Origin: Certhia americana
Taxonomy: Eukaryota > Chordata > Aves > Passeriformes > Certhiidae
Direction: 5' to 3'
NCBI GenBank assembly: GCA_018697195.1
Contig: CM031857.1
Location: 68,714,405 to 68,778,404, forward strand
DNA length: 64,000 nucleotides
Of the stretch, positions 22,187-34,740 are shown piece by piece. The notes under the pieces are model-generated. The model made no database searches and had not been told where the DNA came from. It saw only the letters and a list, made by a program, of their open reading frames with translations. The position numbers and the translations under genes are program-made. How positions within the stretch are numbered: the first letter of the stretch is position 1; each line of letters begins with the position of its first letter.

Positions 22187-25100
22187 GTATGTTTCTTGAT
22201 TCACACTGTAGAGACTCTGTAGAACAAACCCATAATAATTTATTCAAGGATATAATAAGGGAATTGAAAAGCAGGGTTTTTTTCTTTTTTTACCTGACAT
22301 AGCATTTGATATTCATATTTCCACTAAAGTAAATGCAGAATGACTCATACCTTGTGCAAGCATTTAAAAGTCTACATAAAAAGTGGAACATGTACCTAAA
22401 ATATCACTGGTATTATAGTGTCATGTATAAAAGATTTATAAATGCCTTGTCCTGTTGGGAAGGGAATATAAGGAAGTATTTCTTCCTTGTATTTGATTCT
22501 TTTGTTCCTTTTAAGACACATACAGGATCAAGTCCAACTTAAATATGAAGTTAGTTACATTTTTACAATATTAAATGCCTGATTCTTGATGTTTTCACTG
22601 CAAAATTAGATACTCTTCCAAACGGCACATTAGCCAAATTCAAGTTACTTAGCTAAGTGGATGCCAGACGAATGCTGCTTTCTGAACTTGAGTTCTCCTT
22701 GTCTGTGAGACACAATATTTAAAATCCCATCCCTTCTAATGAAGAAAAAGATCTTGGATAACTTAGATACCTTTCATATTCTGCCATCAATGATGTTTTC
22801 TTAATTTTTTTTTCCCTGTGTGAGTGTTAGTCACTTGATTTAGTCTTAGTATGATAGTAAAAAAATCGTTGAAAAAATTGCATGGTGCTTCCTGGACACG
22901 TACTGCATCCTTCTTAGAGTTTTGTGGTTGGGGTTTCATTTGTTTGGTTGGTTTTTTTAATTTCTTTTTTGCTCATTTAGAGCAGGGGAATGCTGCTGGA
23001 CCAGATGTGATTCTGATGTATTTGTTGCAATTCATGGGCTGAGATGGAATTTATCTTAATGGAGAGAGAAGACAAATTTTTCAACTATGTGTTCATTTGG
23101 GAAACTGAAAATGCTTCCCTTAAGGCATGCTAAACAGAGGGCAAAACTTGCTCATTATGTCAGTTTTATTATTCCTCTCTCCTGGAAAATGTGGTCAAAA
23201 CAAATATAAAAATTAATATATGCTTAACTTCCTTGTAGAATTACTGTATTCTAGACTATATTTAAATTATTGTATGTAATCCATTAATAATTAAAAAATA
23301 CTAGAGCTGGCCAATTCCAAGACCTCAGGGGTAGTTTTTTTTCATAATGAAGATCATCATATTCCTCTGTTGTCTCCCTTCCCAGAGACAAGAGCAAGAA
23401 AGCTCGTGAGGTGTGTGTTGACAGTCATTTTAGTGGTGACACACAAGCAGGCCTGTGTGCACCAAATCGTTCTGTTCCTTTCTTTTCAAGATCTTCCAAA
23501 TGCTTGTGTCACCTTTTCTCACTCAGGATCAATAGTACAAAACTTTTTATTGTCTAAACAACCTCAATTCACATTTGCTTGATCTGTATCAGTTTTTACT
23601 GGGGAGAAGGAAGAGCAGGGGGAACAAAAGCACGTTTTTACCATAGGGGAAGTTCTGCAGCCATGGCTGATTCTGCCCAAGGAGAGTTGGAGAGTAGAGT
23701 AATGCACATGGCCAAATATTTGATTGTTGGTTTTAGTAAAGCTTCTTTCTGATTAAATGAAATTGTAAGTATTGGAAAAGTATACTGATATGTTTGTGTG
23801 TGTCTATATAGATATATATTTATATGCACCCACACGTGATGTTTTGAGAATTGAAATTACTGACTAAGAAACAATATGTGATCAATGCCAATGTATTGTC
23901 AAAATCCTAGGAATTGAGTATTTATATCGGGATAATGTAAATACTAATTCTTTAGTTCAGCTTAGCAATTCTGTTTATTGGTATTTTTTTCTTTGATTAA
24001 TGATGGAAATTAATAGAATATATAACATTAAACCCTCAAAGAATTCACATGATCTGGCTTTATTCTGGAGAAAACATGTGGATTAAGTGAGGAAAAAATC
24101 AGCTTTATTTAAAGTTTTTAAAATATCTTAGAGTTTCATCTGGTTGCATATGTGACCCAGTATCTTTGTTTGGTTGTTTTTGTTATGTTGGAGCTTTTTT
24201 GTTTAGTTGTTTTCGTGGGGGTTCTTTTGTTTGTTCAGGGTTTTTTATTTCCCCCTCATTACTTCTTGGTTAATATACTGAAATGTCCTAGAAAGAGCAA
24301 ATGAGAAGCACTATGGACAAAAGTCAGAAGGCTGTAAACATAATGAATGCTAGCAGGGTAGAAGTATATGGAAAGTGTGCAGAGCTGTTAAGTAGGTTAT
24401 TTTGCTTCTTCTGGCAACTCTTCACTCATCTCCTCATTTCTGCTTTTTGTGTGGGTTTTGGAGACATTTGATTAGCCTTTTTATCAGCGAAGCATGAAGT
24501 CTGGAGTCTGGTAAAGGCACAGATACCTGTCTCCAGTGTGATCACACCCTGCCCTCCAGCTGCCTCCCACTTCACAGGGAGGACAAAACTATCTGCCATG
24601 GTCACTCGCAGGAACAGTTGAAATGGCACTTCAAGGTTCATTTAGCTGCGCTCAGCTCACTGCTGGGAACTGAATGCTGGTTTGAAAATGAAAAGACTTT
24701 AATGAGTTGGGGGTCTTTATGGGGCTGGTATTCGTGGCAGCGATTAACAGTAGGGGGTATACAGAAGGTCAAAAGCTCTTCTTTTGTGGGGTCAGCAGAA
24801 CATCCCTGTCTGATAAGATTAAACTAATGTGGCTTTTCGTGTTAATATCTAAAGCAGCAGGCTGCTGTAATGTGTTTGGGATGGCAGGCACTGGAGGGAA
24901 AAAGGGAAAATCGACAAGTGGTGATTCATTATAATATAAAACGTCAGATTGCTGGCAAGTTATGCAATGGTGTTTTTCATATATATACATATTTTTATAT
25001 GGGTATCCACACATAATTTTAAATTTTTTTTATTATTTTGTTGCAAACCATCTGACTATAGAAGTGTTTTATTTGTGTATTAAATTGGTGTACATATACT

Positions 25101-25236
25101 AGTTTTGCATTTTAGTAGGATACATTACTTTTATTTTAACTTGATTTTTCCTCCATGCTTTCTCTATTTGCATAGTGCATTAAATATGTCTTAGTCATGG
25201 ATCTTATTGCAGCTAAGCCTCATGTATGAATTTCAG
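22187..25236 (+). other. NDFIP2: NDFIP2 intron 5
   Basis: 3,050-base intron. It has TG/TA-rich low-complexity DNA around 23790-23825 and T-rich tracts near 22250 and 22950. No retroelement or extra exon was recognised. It ends in atgaatttcag; the second AG seven bases further on (inside 25241-25243) is in the exon and would drop FS plus a frame shift. Confidence 0.85.
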
Positions 25237-25303
25237 TTTTCAGATTATTTTACTGGATATTTCAATGGGCAGTACTGGCTTTGGTGGATATTTCTCGTAC
25301 TTG
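25237..25303 (+). CDS. NDFIP2: NDFIP2 coding exon 6 (loop and start of TM3)
   Basis: 67-nt exon, acceptor tttcag (ends 25236), donor cttg|gtaagt. It encodes Phe167-Leu188 plus the first base of Gly189: FSDYFTGYFNGQYWLWWIFL, VL. The YF-GYF-GQYWLWW motif is diagnostic of the NDFIP family. It is the lumenal or cytosolic turn before the third membrane helix, with an aromatic belt at the helix start. Confidence 0.98.
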
Positions 25304-28300
25304 GTAAGTAACAGTTGAATTAATTTCTGTTTTGATGTGGAAGTACTCAAAGATGAATCATGTAATTGTAAATAAGAGTTCTGTAACATGTTTAGCTATG
25401 TGCTTTTCTTTAGCTGCTGATAGTTTTGTGTGTTGCTTTTATTTCCTTAGTATTCATGAGGTTATTGGTTACCATAGTGGTGTTATTGTGTGAACTGTGG
25501 GCTATTCAAATACCTTTCAGCTCAAAAAAATGTTGTTCTGCATAAGGAATTATGTGCAAAAATGAGACTCCTTCTACTGAGCTTGGGGTGCAGAACTGTG
25601 CAATGAAACTTTGTTATGTGATAAGTAGTATTTGCATGTGTAAACCTATATGTCAAGTATTAAATTTTTAGAAGTGTGGCTTAACCCAGGAAGGTGGAGT
25701 CTGCTGTCTTGTGCACAGGTCACAAAATGTCCTTTTTGAGTCCTTTGAAATGCAAACTGCATCAGCAGTTGCTCAGTAGGATGAGAGAATGGCTTCATGC
25801 TTGCTGATCACAGTGGTCCCATGATGTCAGCTTTCTCTTAAGAGCTCTGCCTGTTTATGTTTAAAGTCTTATGCACATCAAATTCTGCTCTTCTGTTTTT
25901 TTTTAATGAGGGTTCACCAAACCCCAACCACTATAACTTTTCTTCAACTGTGGATTTTGTAATTTGAATATGGAATCTGGAGTTATTTTCTTTTACAGAA
26001 GTGAATGCTGCTATGCATTTTAATTCCTGTTTCCAGCTCTGGAAGCATGGTAAACTGTTGCTGCTTCAGTAGGTGGCACTCTTCCCCTTGAGTCAATTGA
26101 TTCAAGTGTCTAACAGCAGATGTTAAAATGAAGTGTTGAGTAAGTTAAGAAGAAACACCAACGCCGAGATCTTCACTGTGATTTGCTGTTTATCTTGCAA
26201 GAAGTACCAAAAGTCTTAAACAACATTACCTAAAAATTTTTCTCTACCTTTTAGTAGTTCTCAAGGGCATTCATTAGACTTTCTAATGCCCACCTTGTTC
26301 TGCTATTGTGCACTTGGTTGCCTGAAATATATAAAAACTGCAAATGTTTAATGCATCACAGCATCAGTCCCTTGAATGTTTTTGTATTGTTTGAGGTTAT
26401 TGTATTAAAGTAGGTGAAATGACTCTTTGCAGGTACAAACGTCTCCAGATAAGTTTTTAATTAAACCAAGCCCTGTGGTGCCTGAGATTGGTGTTTGACA
26501 CCTTTTTTCACTAGGATGAAAATAGTGTTCTGCCCCTAGCACTCCCCCCATCCCCACATGTCTATGGAAAAAGCTGTAGTTTTTCTTTTTACTAGTCTTT
26601 TGCACATGTTCAGGAAGTAGCTCACTTTAATTTGAGAAAGTCTTATTTTTGGTCTGAAGTGTTTGAGGATCTTTTATTTTTTTCTTTAAATCTCAAAGTT
26701 TACAATATGCCTTGGAATAAAAAGCACTCTCAGGCACACAGTGTGCATCCAGCAGTAAGCATTCTCTTGTTTTATGTATGTTTTGCATGAAATACAAACA
26801 ATATTTTTAAACAGATGAAGTGGCTTTATGTTATTGCTAGAACACAATCAAAGTATTCTACCTAAAAAAAGCTACTTAGCAGGGCATGGAGGAGTATTAT
26901 CATGTCATGGGAACACTGCCAACCAGATCTGTGTTTTGTTGTTTTGGATAACCTTTTGTTAGAGCACACAAAGTAGTATGTCCACATCTCTCCAGAAGTG
27001 AATAGGTTGGAGTCTTTCTTTTGCATAACCCTTTGGCATCCTTCAGCCCACCTACTGCCATCTCCTCTCTTCTGGTGTTCATCGATCTGTTTCTGCTCAC
27101 TTTCCTTCTTTCAACATCTGGAAAAATCTGTTTATGCATCATGGAAAAGCAAAGTGGTCTACTTCCAAAGAGCTGTCATGTACAGTGCAAAAATTGGAGA
27201 GAGACAATTCTAAATTTTAAATTTAAATGTTAGCCAATGTTTCTTATTGAGGAACACAATGGAAAGTAGGGTGGTTTTTCTTTCTTCCCTTAACTGAGAA
27301 ATGTAAAATATGGGTTGAGCTTGGACTGGTTTTCCAACATGTATAATGCAGAAAATATTCTATCAAGCACCTAAAGAGCTGCTTGCCCTCTTCAGCTTCT
27401 TTTCAGGTGAAAGGGGGACTACCTCTGGTAACCTTTCAGTAGCAGGTTTTGTAGTAAACTTGCAGTCAAGATCTTACTGCTTTCTTCTGTATGGAGAACT
27501 TGCCTTAATTACAGGAACGTGTCTGTCTTAGGTGAAGTTCCACTGGTTATCAGAGCATTATCTGTTGTAATTTTTTCTTTGCTTGCATGCATGTCCTAAT
27601 GTAGCTTTTGTTTAAAAAAGAAAAAAGAAAGTTAAAAAAATCACAAACAAAAGTAATTTAGCGAAGAAGCGATCATGGGAAAAAATCAGAGGCTCATTCA
27701 GGACAGCAGGAAGGAAAAAGTTTGGCATGTAGGAAAGAAAATATTGAAATCCTTTGCTGAATGTGTAAAGCCTCAGTTTAGCTTTTCATTTGAACCTTTG
27801 GAGTTTTTATGCACACATGTATATTCACACAAGGATGTATCTTCAAGGTATTATTATTGCAAGTGTAACTTCTCTGTGACTGTTGTGACTGTTGTGTACG
27901 TCTTTTTCCTCTTAGCTGATATATTCTTTCAAATGCAGTGAAATGCAGATAATTTAAAAGATTTTGAAATATAAAATTGACAAGAACTGTAACATTGACA
28001 TATGTTGAGTAATTTTCTTTGGGAATTGTACTTCCTCCTCTTGGACTGGTGTTGTTTTTATAGATGGGTAAATCCTAAGTCATAATCTAGAATAATTCAT
28101 TACTGGCTTCTTGCTAGAGAAATCTTTACTTTGTCTTTTTTTTTTTTTCCTCTTTTGACTCACAGAACATTTATTGTGCATATTGCTAAAGGTACATTTT
28201 GTAAACCAGGTACTCTTCTAACATACTAGAAATTTATTTTGAGAATTGTGCTTGAAAAGAATTTGCAAATCAGATTCTTTTACCTTTTCAGGATTTTTTC

Positions 28301-28563
28301 AATCTTTGTAAGTATTTTCAAAAAGTCTTTTTAGCAGATGACACTTGAACTGAAAATCACTGAATTTTGCGAAAAGCCTTCAGAAAATTGAATCCTTGTA
28401 TCACAAGATGAAAGCTGACTTGCTTGTTGAATTTGTTAATGATAATTATAGGCCTCAATTTACTTTGTAGGCTAGATTTTAAAAATTATGTTAATAAGAA
28501 TAATGTGGGATAGTGTGTATTTATGTTAATATACTTAATTTTGTGCATTTTCTATACTTTCAG
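25304..28563 (+). other. NDFIP2: NDFIP2 intron 6
   Basis: 3,260-base intron without recognised repeats or exons, apart from T tracts (about 28138-28149) and a CTCF-like motif on the + strand at 26063-26080. It ends in a pyrimidine-rich acceptor, ttttctatactttcag. Confidence 0.85.
26063..26080 (+). promoter_or_regulatory. CTCF-like motif, intron 6
   Basis: Reads GCTTCAGTAGGTGGCACT. It matches the CTCF core from CAG-AGGTGGCAC onward but has T in place of the first C positions. Its orientation is opposite to the three motifs in introns 3 and 4. Weak, motif-only call. Confidence 0.35.
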
Positions 28564-28669
28564 GGCTCCTTCTGTTCTTTCGAGGCTTTGTTAATTATCT
28601 TAAAGTCAGAAATATGTCTGAAAGCATGGCAGCTGCTCATAGAACAAGATTTTTTTTCTTGTACTGAAG
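28564..28669 (+). CDS. NDFIP2: NDFIP2 coding exon 7 (TM3, C-terminus, stop)
   Basis: 106-nt exon, acceptor tttcag (ends 28563). It completes Gly189 and encodes GLLLFFRGFVNYLKVRNMSE, SMAAAHRTRFFFLY, with stop TGA at 28665-28667. The third membrane helix spans about 179-199. A short basic tail follows, ending FFFLY (human: YFFLL). Only two bases (AG) follow the stop before the donor gaag|gtaagc (GT at 28670), so the last intron lies wholly in the 3'UTR and is too close to the stop to trigger nonsense-mediated decay. Confidence 0.97.
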
Positions 28670-30481
28670 GTAAGCCATTTTTAGTGATGAGGTTATCTTT
28701 CCCAGGAAAATGGAAAAGAAAGAAATATTAAAAATAAATAATCAAACTTCTGTCATGAAGTAGAAGATGCATGACTTTTGAATATCTGTCATATTATATA
28801 TATGTTCTTCATGGGCTTGGAGATGTGTGAATTCTTGAAAGCAAATAACGCATCCTCATTGTCTCCAGTCTTCCCTGCAACAAAAGTTAAGAGGAACATG
28901 TTGTTTTTCCTAAGAAACAGTATCTGCTGCTGTCAGGATACTGGCCTTTGTGCTGGAAAACTGGCTTTAGTAGTCAACCTGTTGTCAGCAAGTTAGGAAA
29001 CACTAATCTGCTTGCATATTAAATCTGACTGACGTGGGTCTGAACATGCAAACAATAGTTGAGTATTGTCTCTCTTTACATGACTGGATTAAGACAGTCA
29101 TGTACAAGTATGATTATTGTGTATGCAACAATGTGCTTTATGTATCCTTCAGGTAGCTGACTAATCAGTCTGGCACATATCCACTCTTTTTTTTTTAATA
29201 CTATTTATCCGTTAAGTGGATTTATTTGACTTCACTATGTAACTTAAACCGGGGGTCTTTACTTGCTTTAGACTTTTTTTTTAAATTTAAACTGCATGAC
29301 AAGATAAATTTAAGCCTAGAAATAAGTATGGCAGCATTTTCATTATTCTGCACTTCACTGAAAATGCTTAAAGACTGTATTTTGACATACCAGAGAAGCT
29401 ATGTTTGCTGTAAAATATTCTCTGGGATTGATCACAGGATCAATTTAAGTTAACCTGCAACACCTTTTTGAAGCCTGAAAACAGAGACAGTATTTTACTG
29501 ACTGGAAAAACCCTGGCTCTTTTTCTATAGGACAGTGATAAACATTTAAAAACTGCTAATGATGACTGTATGCTGTACAATATACACTTGATTATGAAAA
29601 GAATCTGTTGACATAACTGTCATAATATTTCTTTTAAATATGCTTTTTTTTCCAATTTATACATTAAATTTATTAACTGAGGTATATATTGCCTTTTAGC
29701 AAGCAATCTAAATCCAACTACATGGCAGCATTACCTTTTTGCAGTAGTTAGATATGGCTTCTTTTCTTAGTGTTGTGATAACCTCTTCAGAATACTGAAA
29801 TATGTAGACATGTGACTGAAAATATCTGTTAGCTTTCAGAAGAGTAAATTTAAAAAAACTACGTTAAAAACAGTTGTTAGGACTAAATGGCATTAGAGAA
29901 CTCTAGTTTGAAGAGAATAGTGGAAGTGTAGGATTATGCAGTCTGGGATTCCTTGGTTTTCTGCCATTAAAATCCTGCTTTGGGACAAAACACTGTTTAA
30001 CCCAGGATTTACTGAAGTTAATGAGCCCTTCTGTCAGAGTTCGGTGGCTTTGAATTTTTTCTCTACCTGTAAGCACCCCTGAGATGTGTGGGTTGTGGAC
30101 TCATAGGTCTGTGGGGTTTTTAGAGAGATCGACATGTAAATATAATGTTTTTGAAGCATCTTAAGTACTGAAACAAGAAGTTGAAATTAATTGCTATCAT
30201 GTTTAAATGTCCTTGTTCTTGCGTAGACTAGTAAGCTCCTCTACACTGATTATTAGTGTAAAAAAATAACAAATTGCACACCTACAGTTGGAAATATTCT
30301 TTAGTGTTCTTTTGAAATCATAACAAAAGAACAGTAAATTTTTTGTGTTTTTTCTCCCATCCTGACATGGGGGGTGGGGAGGCTGCTGTTTTGCTGCAGT
30401 TCAGTTTGCTAATCACTTAACAACACTGCTTCTGGTGGATCACTGTGATGAACTGAAGTACAATTTTTTCTTTATCTCCAG
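28670..30481 (+). other. NDFIP2: NDFIP2 intron 7 (within the 3'UTR)
   Basis: 1,812-base intron starting two bases after the stop codon and ending tttctttatctccag. An AATAAA hexamer at 28733-28738 lies 63 bases inside it and could end a shorter transcript with the same protein. No other feature was recognised. Confidence 0.8.
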
Positions 30482-31805
30482 ACTGCATCGAACAGACATT
30501 CCTTTCCTATGCTGGTGTGAAACTTCCAGATGATCTGTAACCCTCCAAGTTAATAAGATAGAAGACTACTAAAACCAGAAGACAAATTAATGAAAATATG
30601 GCTTCAAAAATGAATGACAGGATGGTTCATGATCAAGTACCAGTTCTGGTCATTCTAGTAAATATTTATAATTGCTGCCTTTTGTTTTAGCACATTTGTA
30701 CATGTGCTCGTTAGAAAGATAGTACTGAAATAAGAACAAACTATCTGTAAGTATAGATTAGGTACAGTCAGACTCAGTTAATCTGTACTTGTTGTGTCTG
30801 AAAGATTTGAGTGGTAACTTGTTTCACAGCTTGTATGTACCACTGACTTGGTGATCTGAACTTCTGAGTAAAATGAAATGCATTAAATGATTCAGATTAA
30901 GCAGTTCAGACAGGTTTTTTTATATAATTTAGATTCATCTAATGATTGTATAGAACATTTTTAAGTTTACTAAACCCCAAGGTTCCTTGTCACAAACTTA
31001 TATTCGCCAATATTTTATTGAATTCAAACCAATATACTGGTTTGTGCTAAAATTGATATACTTTGAGTCCCCTGTAAATAACTCTGCATAAATGACTGTT
31101 TTAATTGCTTCTTAGGAAATATGTCAAAATATATTTTGTAACAGCATATTCTCTAAATTTTGTTTAATCTTAGAGTTATATACATATTTTTTGTTAATTG
31201 GCTATTAAAGGTTTAGTTAGTAGTAGATGTAATTTTGGAGGTTTGCATTCTTGAGGTCACTATAAATACAACATCCACATTGAGTGCTTCTCAAAAAAAA
31301 CATACAACTACTTTATAATGCTTGTTTAGAATAAATACATTGTCATTTCATAAGAACAAACTAGTTTAAATGCAAGGTAATTTGGGAAGTAATCTATGAA
31401 GGAAACAAAAATCTTTTAAAGCTCTGAAAGTGAAAAATGTGTTTTACCTCTCCATTTATTCATTTAAGGTATACCATTGCATTCTTATAAATATCATCTC
31501 TTTAAGGGGTACTGTCTACAGTTCATGCACGTGTAGTTTCTTTTAAAGTTCGTGAAATTTATGCTTCTTCTTTAAATGGGAGAAGACATCTCAGTCCTTT
31601 GTACAACTGGAATCTCAGTTGCAAAAATACATTGGCTGTTAGTTGCACCTTTGAGGAAAAAATACAAATAGTTTCCTCCATTTTTCTTTTTAATTAGAAT
31701 TCTGCTTTTTTTATTACTAACATTCAAAACAGTGAGGTTTATGTTGTGTTAAGCTAGTGCTGTATTGAATTTTGTATCTATAATAAATGCTTAAAATATA
31801 CATAT
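30482..31805 (+). other. NDFIP2: NDFIP2 terminal 3'UTR exon
   Basis: The acceptor at 30480-30481 follows a good T-rich tract. The exon begins actgcatcgaacag and has no coding continuation, because the stop is in the previous exon. It is AT-rich, as expected of a long regulatory 3'UTR. It contains a Pumilio-type element TGTAAATA (31073-31080) and an AATAAA at 31330-31335 before the favoured site at 31782-31787. The end is placed about 18 bases after that hexamer. Exact cleavage sites cannot be read from DNA alone. Confidence 0.75.
31782..31787 (+). terminator. NDFIP2: AATAAA poly(A) signal, proximal choice
   Basis: Canonical hexamer in tctataataaatgc, followed by a moderately U-rich region. 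It is the likely main 3' end of the terminal exon. Confidence 0.6.
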
Positions 31806-32001
31806 GTAAACATTTGCATTTCCTAGTCTTTCAGAGATAACTGATAGTGACTAAAACTTTAGGGGCACCTCTACTTCTCAGCTTTTTATGGAAAGAAGAA
31901 AGTTAAGTATTATGTTCAATACCCTATTGGGATTTCCTTCTAAACTTGTATTTCTTTCTGTGTTCTTTTACATTCATTGTTCAGATGAAAAAGAAGCGAA
32001 T

Positions 32002-32007
32002 AATAAA
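32002..32007 (+). terminator. NDFIP2: AATAAA poly(A) signal, distal choice
   Basis: Canonical hexamer in gaataataaagc, with a strong downstream U/GU-rich element (ttgctttgttttgc, and further on a run of T's with GG). By local context it looks at least as good as the 31782 site. It would lengthen the 3'UTR by about 220 bases. Confidence 0.5.
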
Positions 32008-32025
32008 GCATTGCTTTGTTTTGCT

Positions 32026-34534
32026 AATTAAGACTTAATGCTTTTTGATTTTTTGGTTTTTTTGTACTTCATGTTGAAAAATGCACACTGCAGTGTTTGT
32101 GTCAATATGAAATTACAAACAAATTACTTGGCAAAATAGGTACTAACCAATCATCTCTGTCTTTTTCATCTCATGTTTTATGGCAACAAACTGTGAGGAC
32201 ATTTCTTTTAAGGTGTTAATGCAACCATGCAAAGCCAGCAATATTGCTTCATTTTTTATGCTTACCAAAATCAAATAGCACTATTTTTCAGCTATATAAA
32301 TTTTCCCATATTAAGTAGCAACTTCTGGTAGAATTACTTCTGTTTGGTCCATGCATTTTATAGAAGCTTCATAGGCATACTTTATGTACTACCTTGGAAA
32401 AATTTTCCTTTGGTCAGAAAGAATATTCAGGGTTAAAAATGTACACGTTATCTAATCCTCTATGGTTGATGCATCAGTTTGGAAGCCTGAAATCTCATCA
32501 GCAGGAGGAAGGGAACTGGGACAGTATTTTCAAAGACGCTGCAATCTATTCCAGATGTGTCAAATGCTGCATATTTTCCTTGCTATTTCCTGTGAGCTTG
32601 GTTTGGTGCAGCTGGCTCTGTGGTTAAGGGACACCTGGCCAGCTTTGCTTTGTGTCTTGGGGGTGTGGGGGGAGTACCTCCAGTATCACAGTGAAGTTGA
32701 CTGTAAACAGATTTTGTGTGAATGCAAATAAGGCTTTGAAGCTTGGGATTAAAACAGCTGAAGAGGTGAGGTGAGGAGAGAAAATTCTGGTTTATTTGAG
32801 CAGATGGCATTGAAATTTTTCTAGTTTTGTCATCTACTTCTATTGATGTAGACACCACAGGAAGATTTACATCTTGCACGTGATTCAAGTGGTCTGTGAG
32901 ACTCTATTAACACATTTCAAAAATGATCTGTCACTCACACTTTCAGTCCCCTTACAGAGCAGAGGTTATCTCCAAGCTTCTGCTTTGCTGTCTCACCTAA
33001 GGTTATGGACGCAATCGTCATCCAGAAACACCTTTTAACCTGATTTCAACACCCTGCTCTTTCTGTATCCGCTTCCCTCCCTTTCAATGATGACAACAGG
33101 TGAGAAAAAGTGGCTTTATTTGTGTGTTATCATAACATTAGAAAGCTTTTATGATGTCTTCCACTTTTTGAGAATGTTTTCCCATAATACTCAGCATTAG
33201 TCTCTCCTGTGTGGTTGCTTACATTGTTCACTTGAGCAAAAAACATTCATCTCATGACATGACAACAGATAGCTTCCTGGACTTTTGAAGAGAAGATGAA
33301 TAAATATAGAAGTAAATATCTCTCAATAAGGCAAAATATATTTCTCATCATGCTGAAATATGATTTACATGTACACAGCTACCCAGAAACAGCAGAGTCT
33401 AGGCTATTGTTTCTCCAGCGTATGCTGTTCTTTTCTACCAGCCAGAGATCCTTACCTTTTTTCTTTAGAATTCTGAGTATACTTTTACCATCTGTATGTT
33501 CTCTACTTAGCATATGCTTTCCAGTTCCACATCCCTTTCCTTTCTCTGTGCACTGTCTATGCTCCCTGCAAGGATATATTAGCAGAAGGCTCCTCTACTG
33601 CATGTGGACTACAGTTAATAAATAAAGTACCTAGAAATTCTGAAGAGTGTTTTTTATTTCTTACAATGATGGTTTCTATCCCCATATATCTGTATTTTAT
33701 TATTATTTCTGTTATGTAATTGCCTTTCGCCCTCAACCCTTTTCAAATTAAAGAAGTCAGTTTTCTTGGGTTTTTACCTGTGGTATATTTCCTACTTGAG
33801 GTAACTGGAATACAGTGGGGCTTAAAAGTATTGCAAACAGCATCAGATCTTCAGCTCTTGTTCCTTTTTTAGGAACAAGAATGGTGTCTATTAAAAAAAA
33901 AATTAAAAATGTTTTTTGTCTTTAATGCTGAGGGATGATCACAATTATTCCCATGTTATTTCCTCCTAATCTTTCTTTGTAGTCAAAGAAACACTGTTTG
34001 TGTGGAGATCTTCTTAGTGTAATATGAGAAATTCTTCATTGTTTCTTCATTATACACAGCTCCACAGATGCCCATCCTTCTTAATATTCTAGGGTGGTGT
34101 AGTCCTGTGACTTCCAAATGCCCAGTTGCATGTGGAGCATGGACACCTGCTGCTATAAATTGTTTATGAGTTAGATAACTATGAAGCATGCTTCACCTGG
34201 ATGCATTTATTAACTGAGTCTGGTAATTTTGTATAATTGCAGTAGTGTTGCTGGTTAGTTCACTTCTGCTTCTGTTGTACACAGCTTTCTCCTGGAGTCT
34301 GAAGTCTTAGGTGTATCTTGTCTGAGTGTTTGAGCATAGTTTGCTGGTTTTGCTGCTGGAAGTGTTACTGGAAGAAAGCCAGTGCTAATCATCATGTAGT
34401 TGGTAGTATGAGCATCTGATAGGACATTGCTGACATCAAGGAACCCTACAGGAGAATGGGATGGGTACCATTTATGAGGTTTTGTGGGGATAATGGCTTT
34501 GTACCGAAAGAGAATATGTGTTATTAAGCTATTA
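32026..34534. other. intergenic, nothing recognised
   Basis: AT-rich sequence downstream of NDFIP2. Open frames here are short and show no domain, signal or family resemblance. AATAAA hexamers occur (for example near 33620), but no gene is associated with them. Confidence 0.7.
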
Positions 34535-34740
34535 GAAGGAAATACTTTACTGTGAGGGTAGTGAGGCACTGGAACAGGTTGCCCAGAGAAGCTGTGGGTA
34601 CCCCATCTCCCTAAATGTTCAAGGCAGGATTGGGTGGGATTTTGAGCAACCTGGTCTTGTGTATCCCTGCACATGTCAAGGAGGTTGAAATTAAATTATC
34701 TTTAAGGTCCATTCCAATCCAAACATATATGATTCTATAA
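34535..34740 (+). mobile_element. CR1 LINE, 3' end fragment
   Basis: Clear CR1 tail in consensus order: aatactttactgtgagggta, gtgaggcactggaacagg, ttgcccagagaagctgtgg, gtaccccatctccc, ttcaaggcaggattggg, ttttgagcaacctggtc, ggaggttgaa and atctttaaggtccattccaa, closing with atgattctat. It is 5' truncated, as usual. It is less diverged than the copy in intron 1. The 139-codon open frame on the minus strand across it is incidental. Confidence 0.95.

Larger units (their letters stand above)
1..32025 (+). other. NDFIP2: NDFIP2 gene, 5' end outside the window
   Basis: This is the gene for NEDD4 family-interacting protein 2, a three-pass membrane adaptor of Golgi, endosomes and multivesicular bodies. 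In the known family, its PY motifs bind WW domains of HECT E3 ligases (NEDD4, NEDD4L, ITCH, WWP2), relieve their autoinhibition and bring them to membrane substrates. Six coding exons with GT-AG borders and matching phases join into 669 coding bases, 222 residues plus stop. The order is acidic/proline-rich segment, PPPY (residues 38-41 of the partial protein), PPPY (62-65), LPTY (71-74), alanine-rich stretch, acidic linker, and three membrane segments (about 118-140, 145-165 and 179-199). NDFIP2 is preferred over NDFIP1 because of VPPPYSVATSLPTYDEAEKA, the Ala-rich run and the C-terminal SESMAAAHRTR. Human NDFIP2 is 336 residues as I recall it, so roughly 110 N-terminal residues lie upstream. 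The end at 32025 is the most distal poly(A) site considered. Confidence 0.96.

Noticed and set aside
34255..34674. 139-codon minus-strand open frame
   Set aside because: It mostly overlaps an antisense CR1 tail and has no domain.
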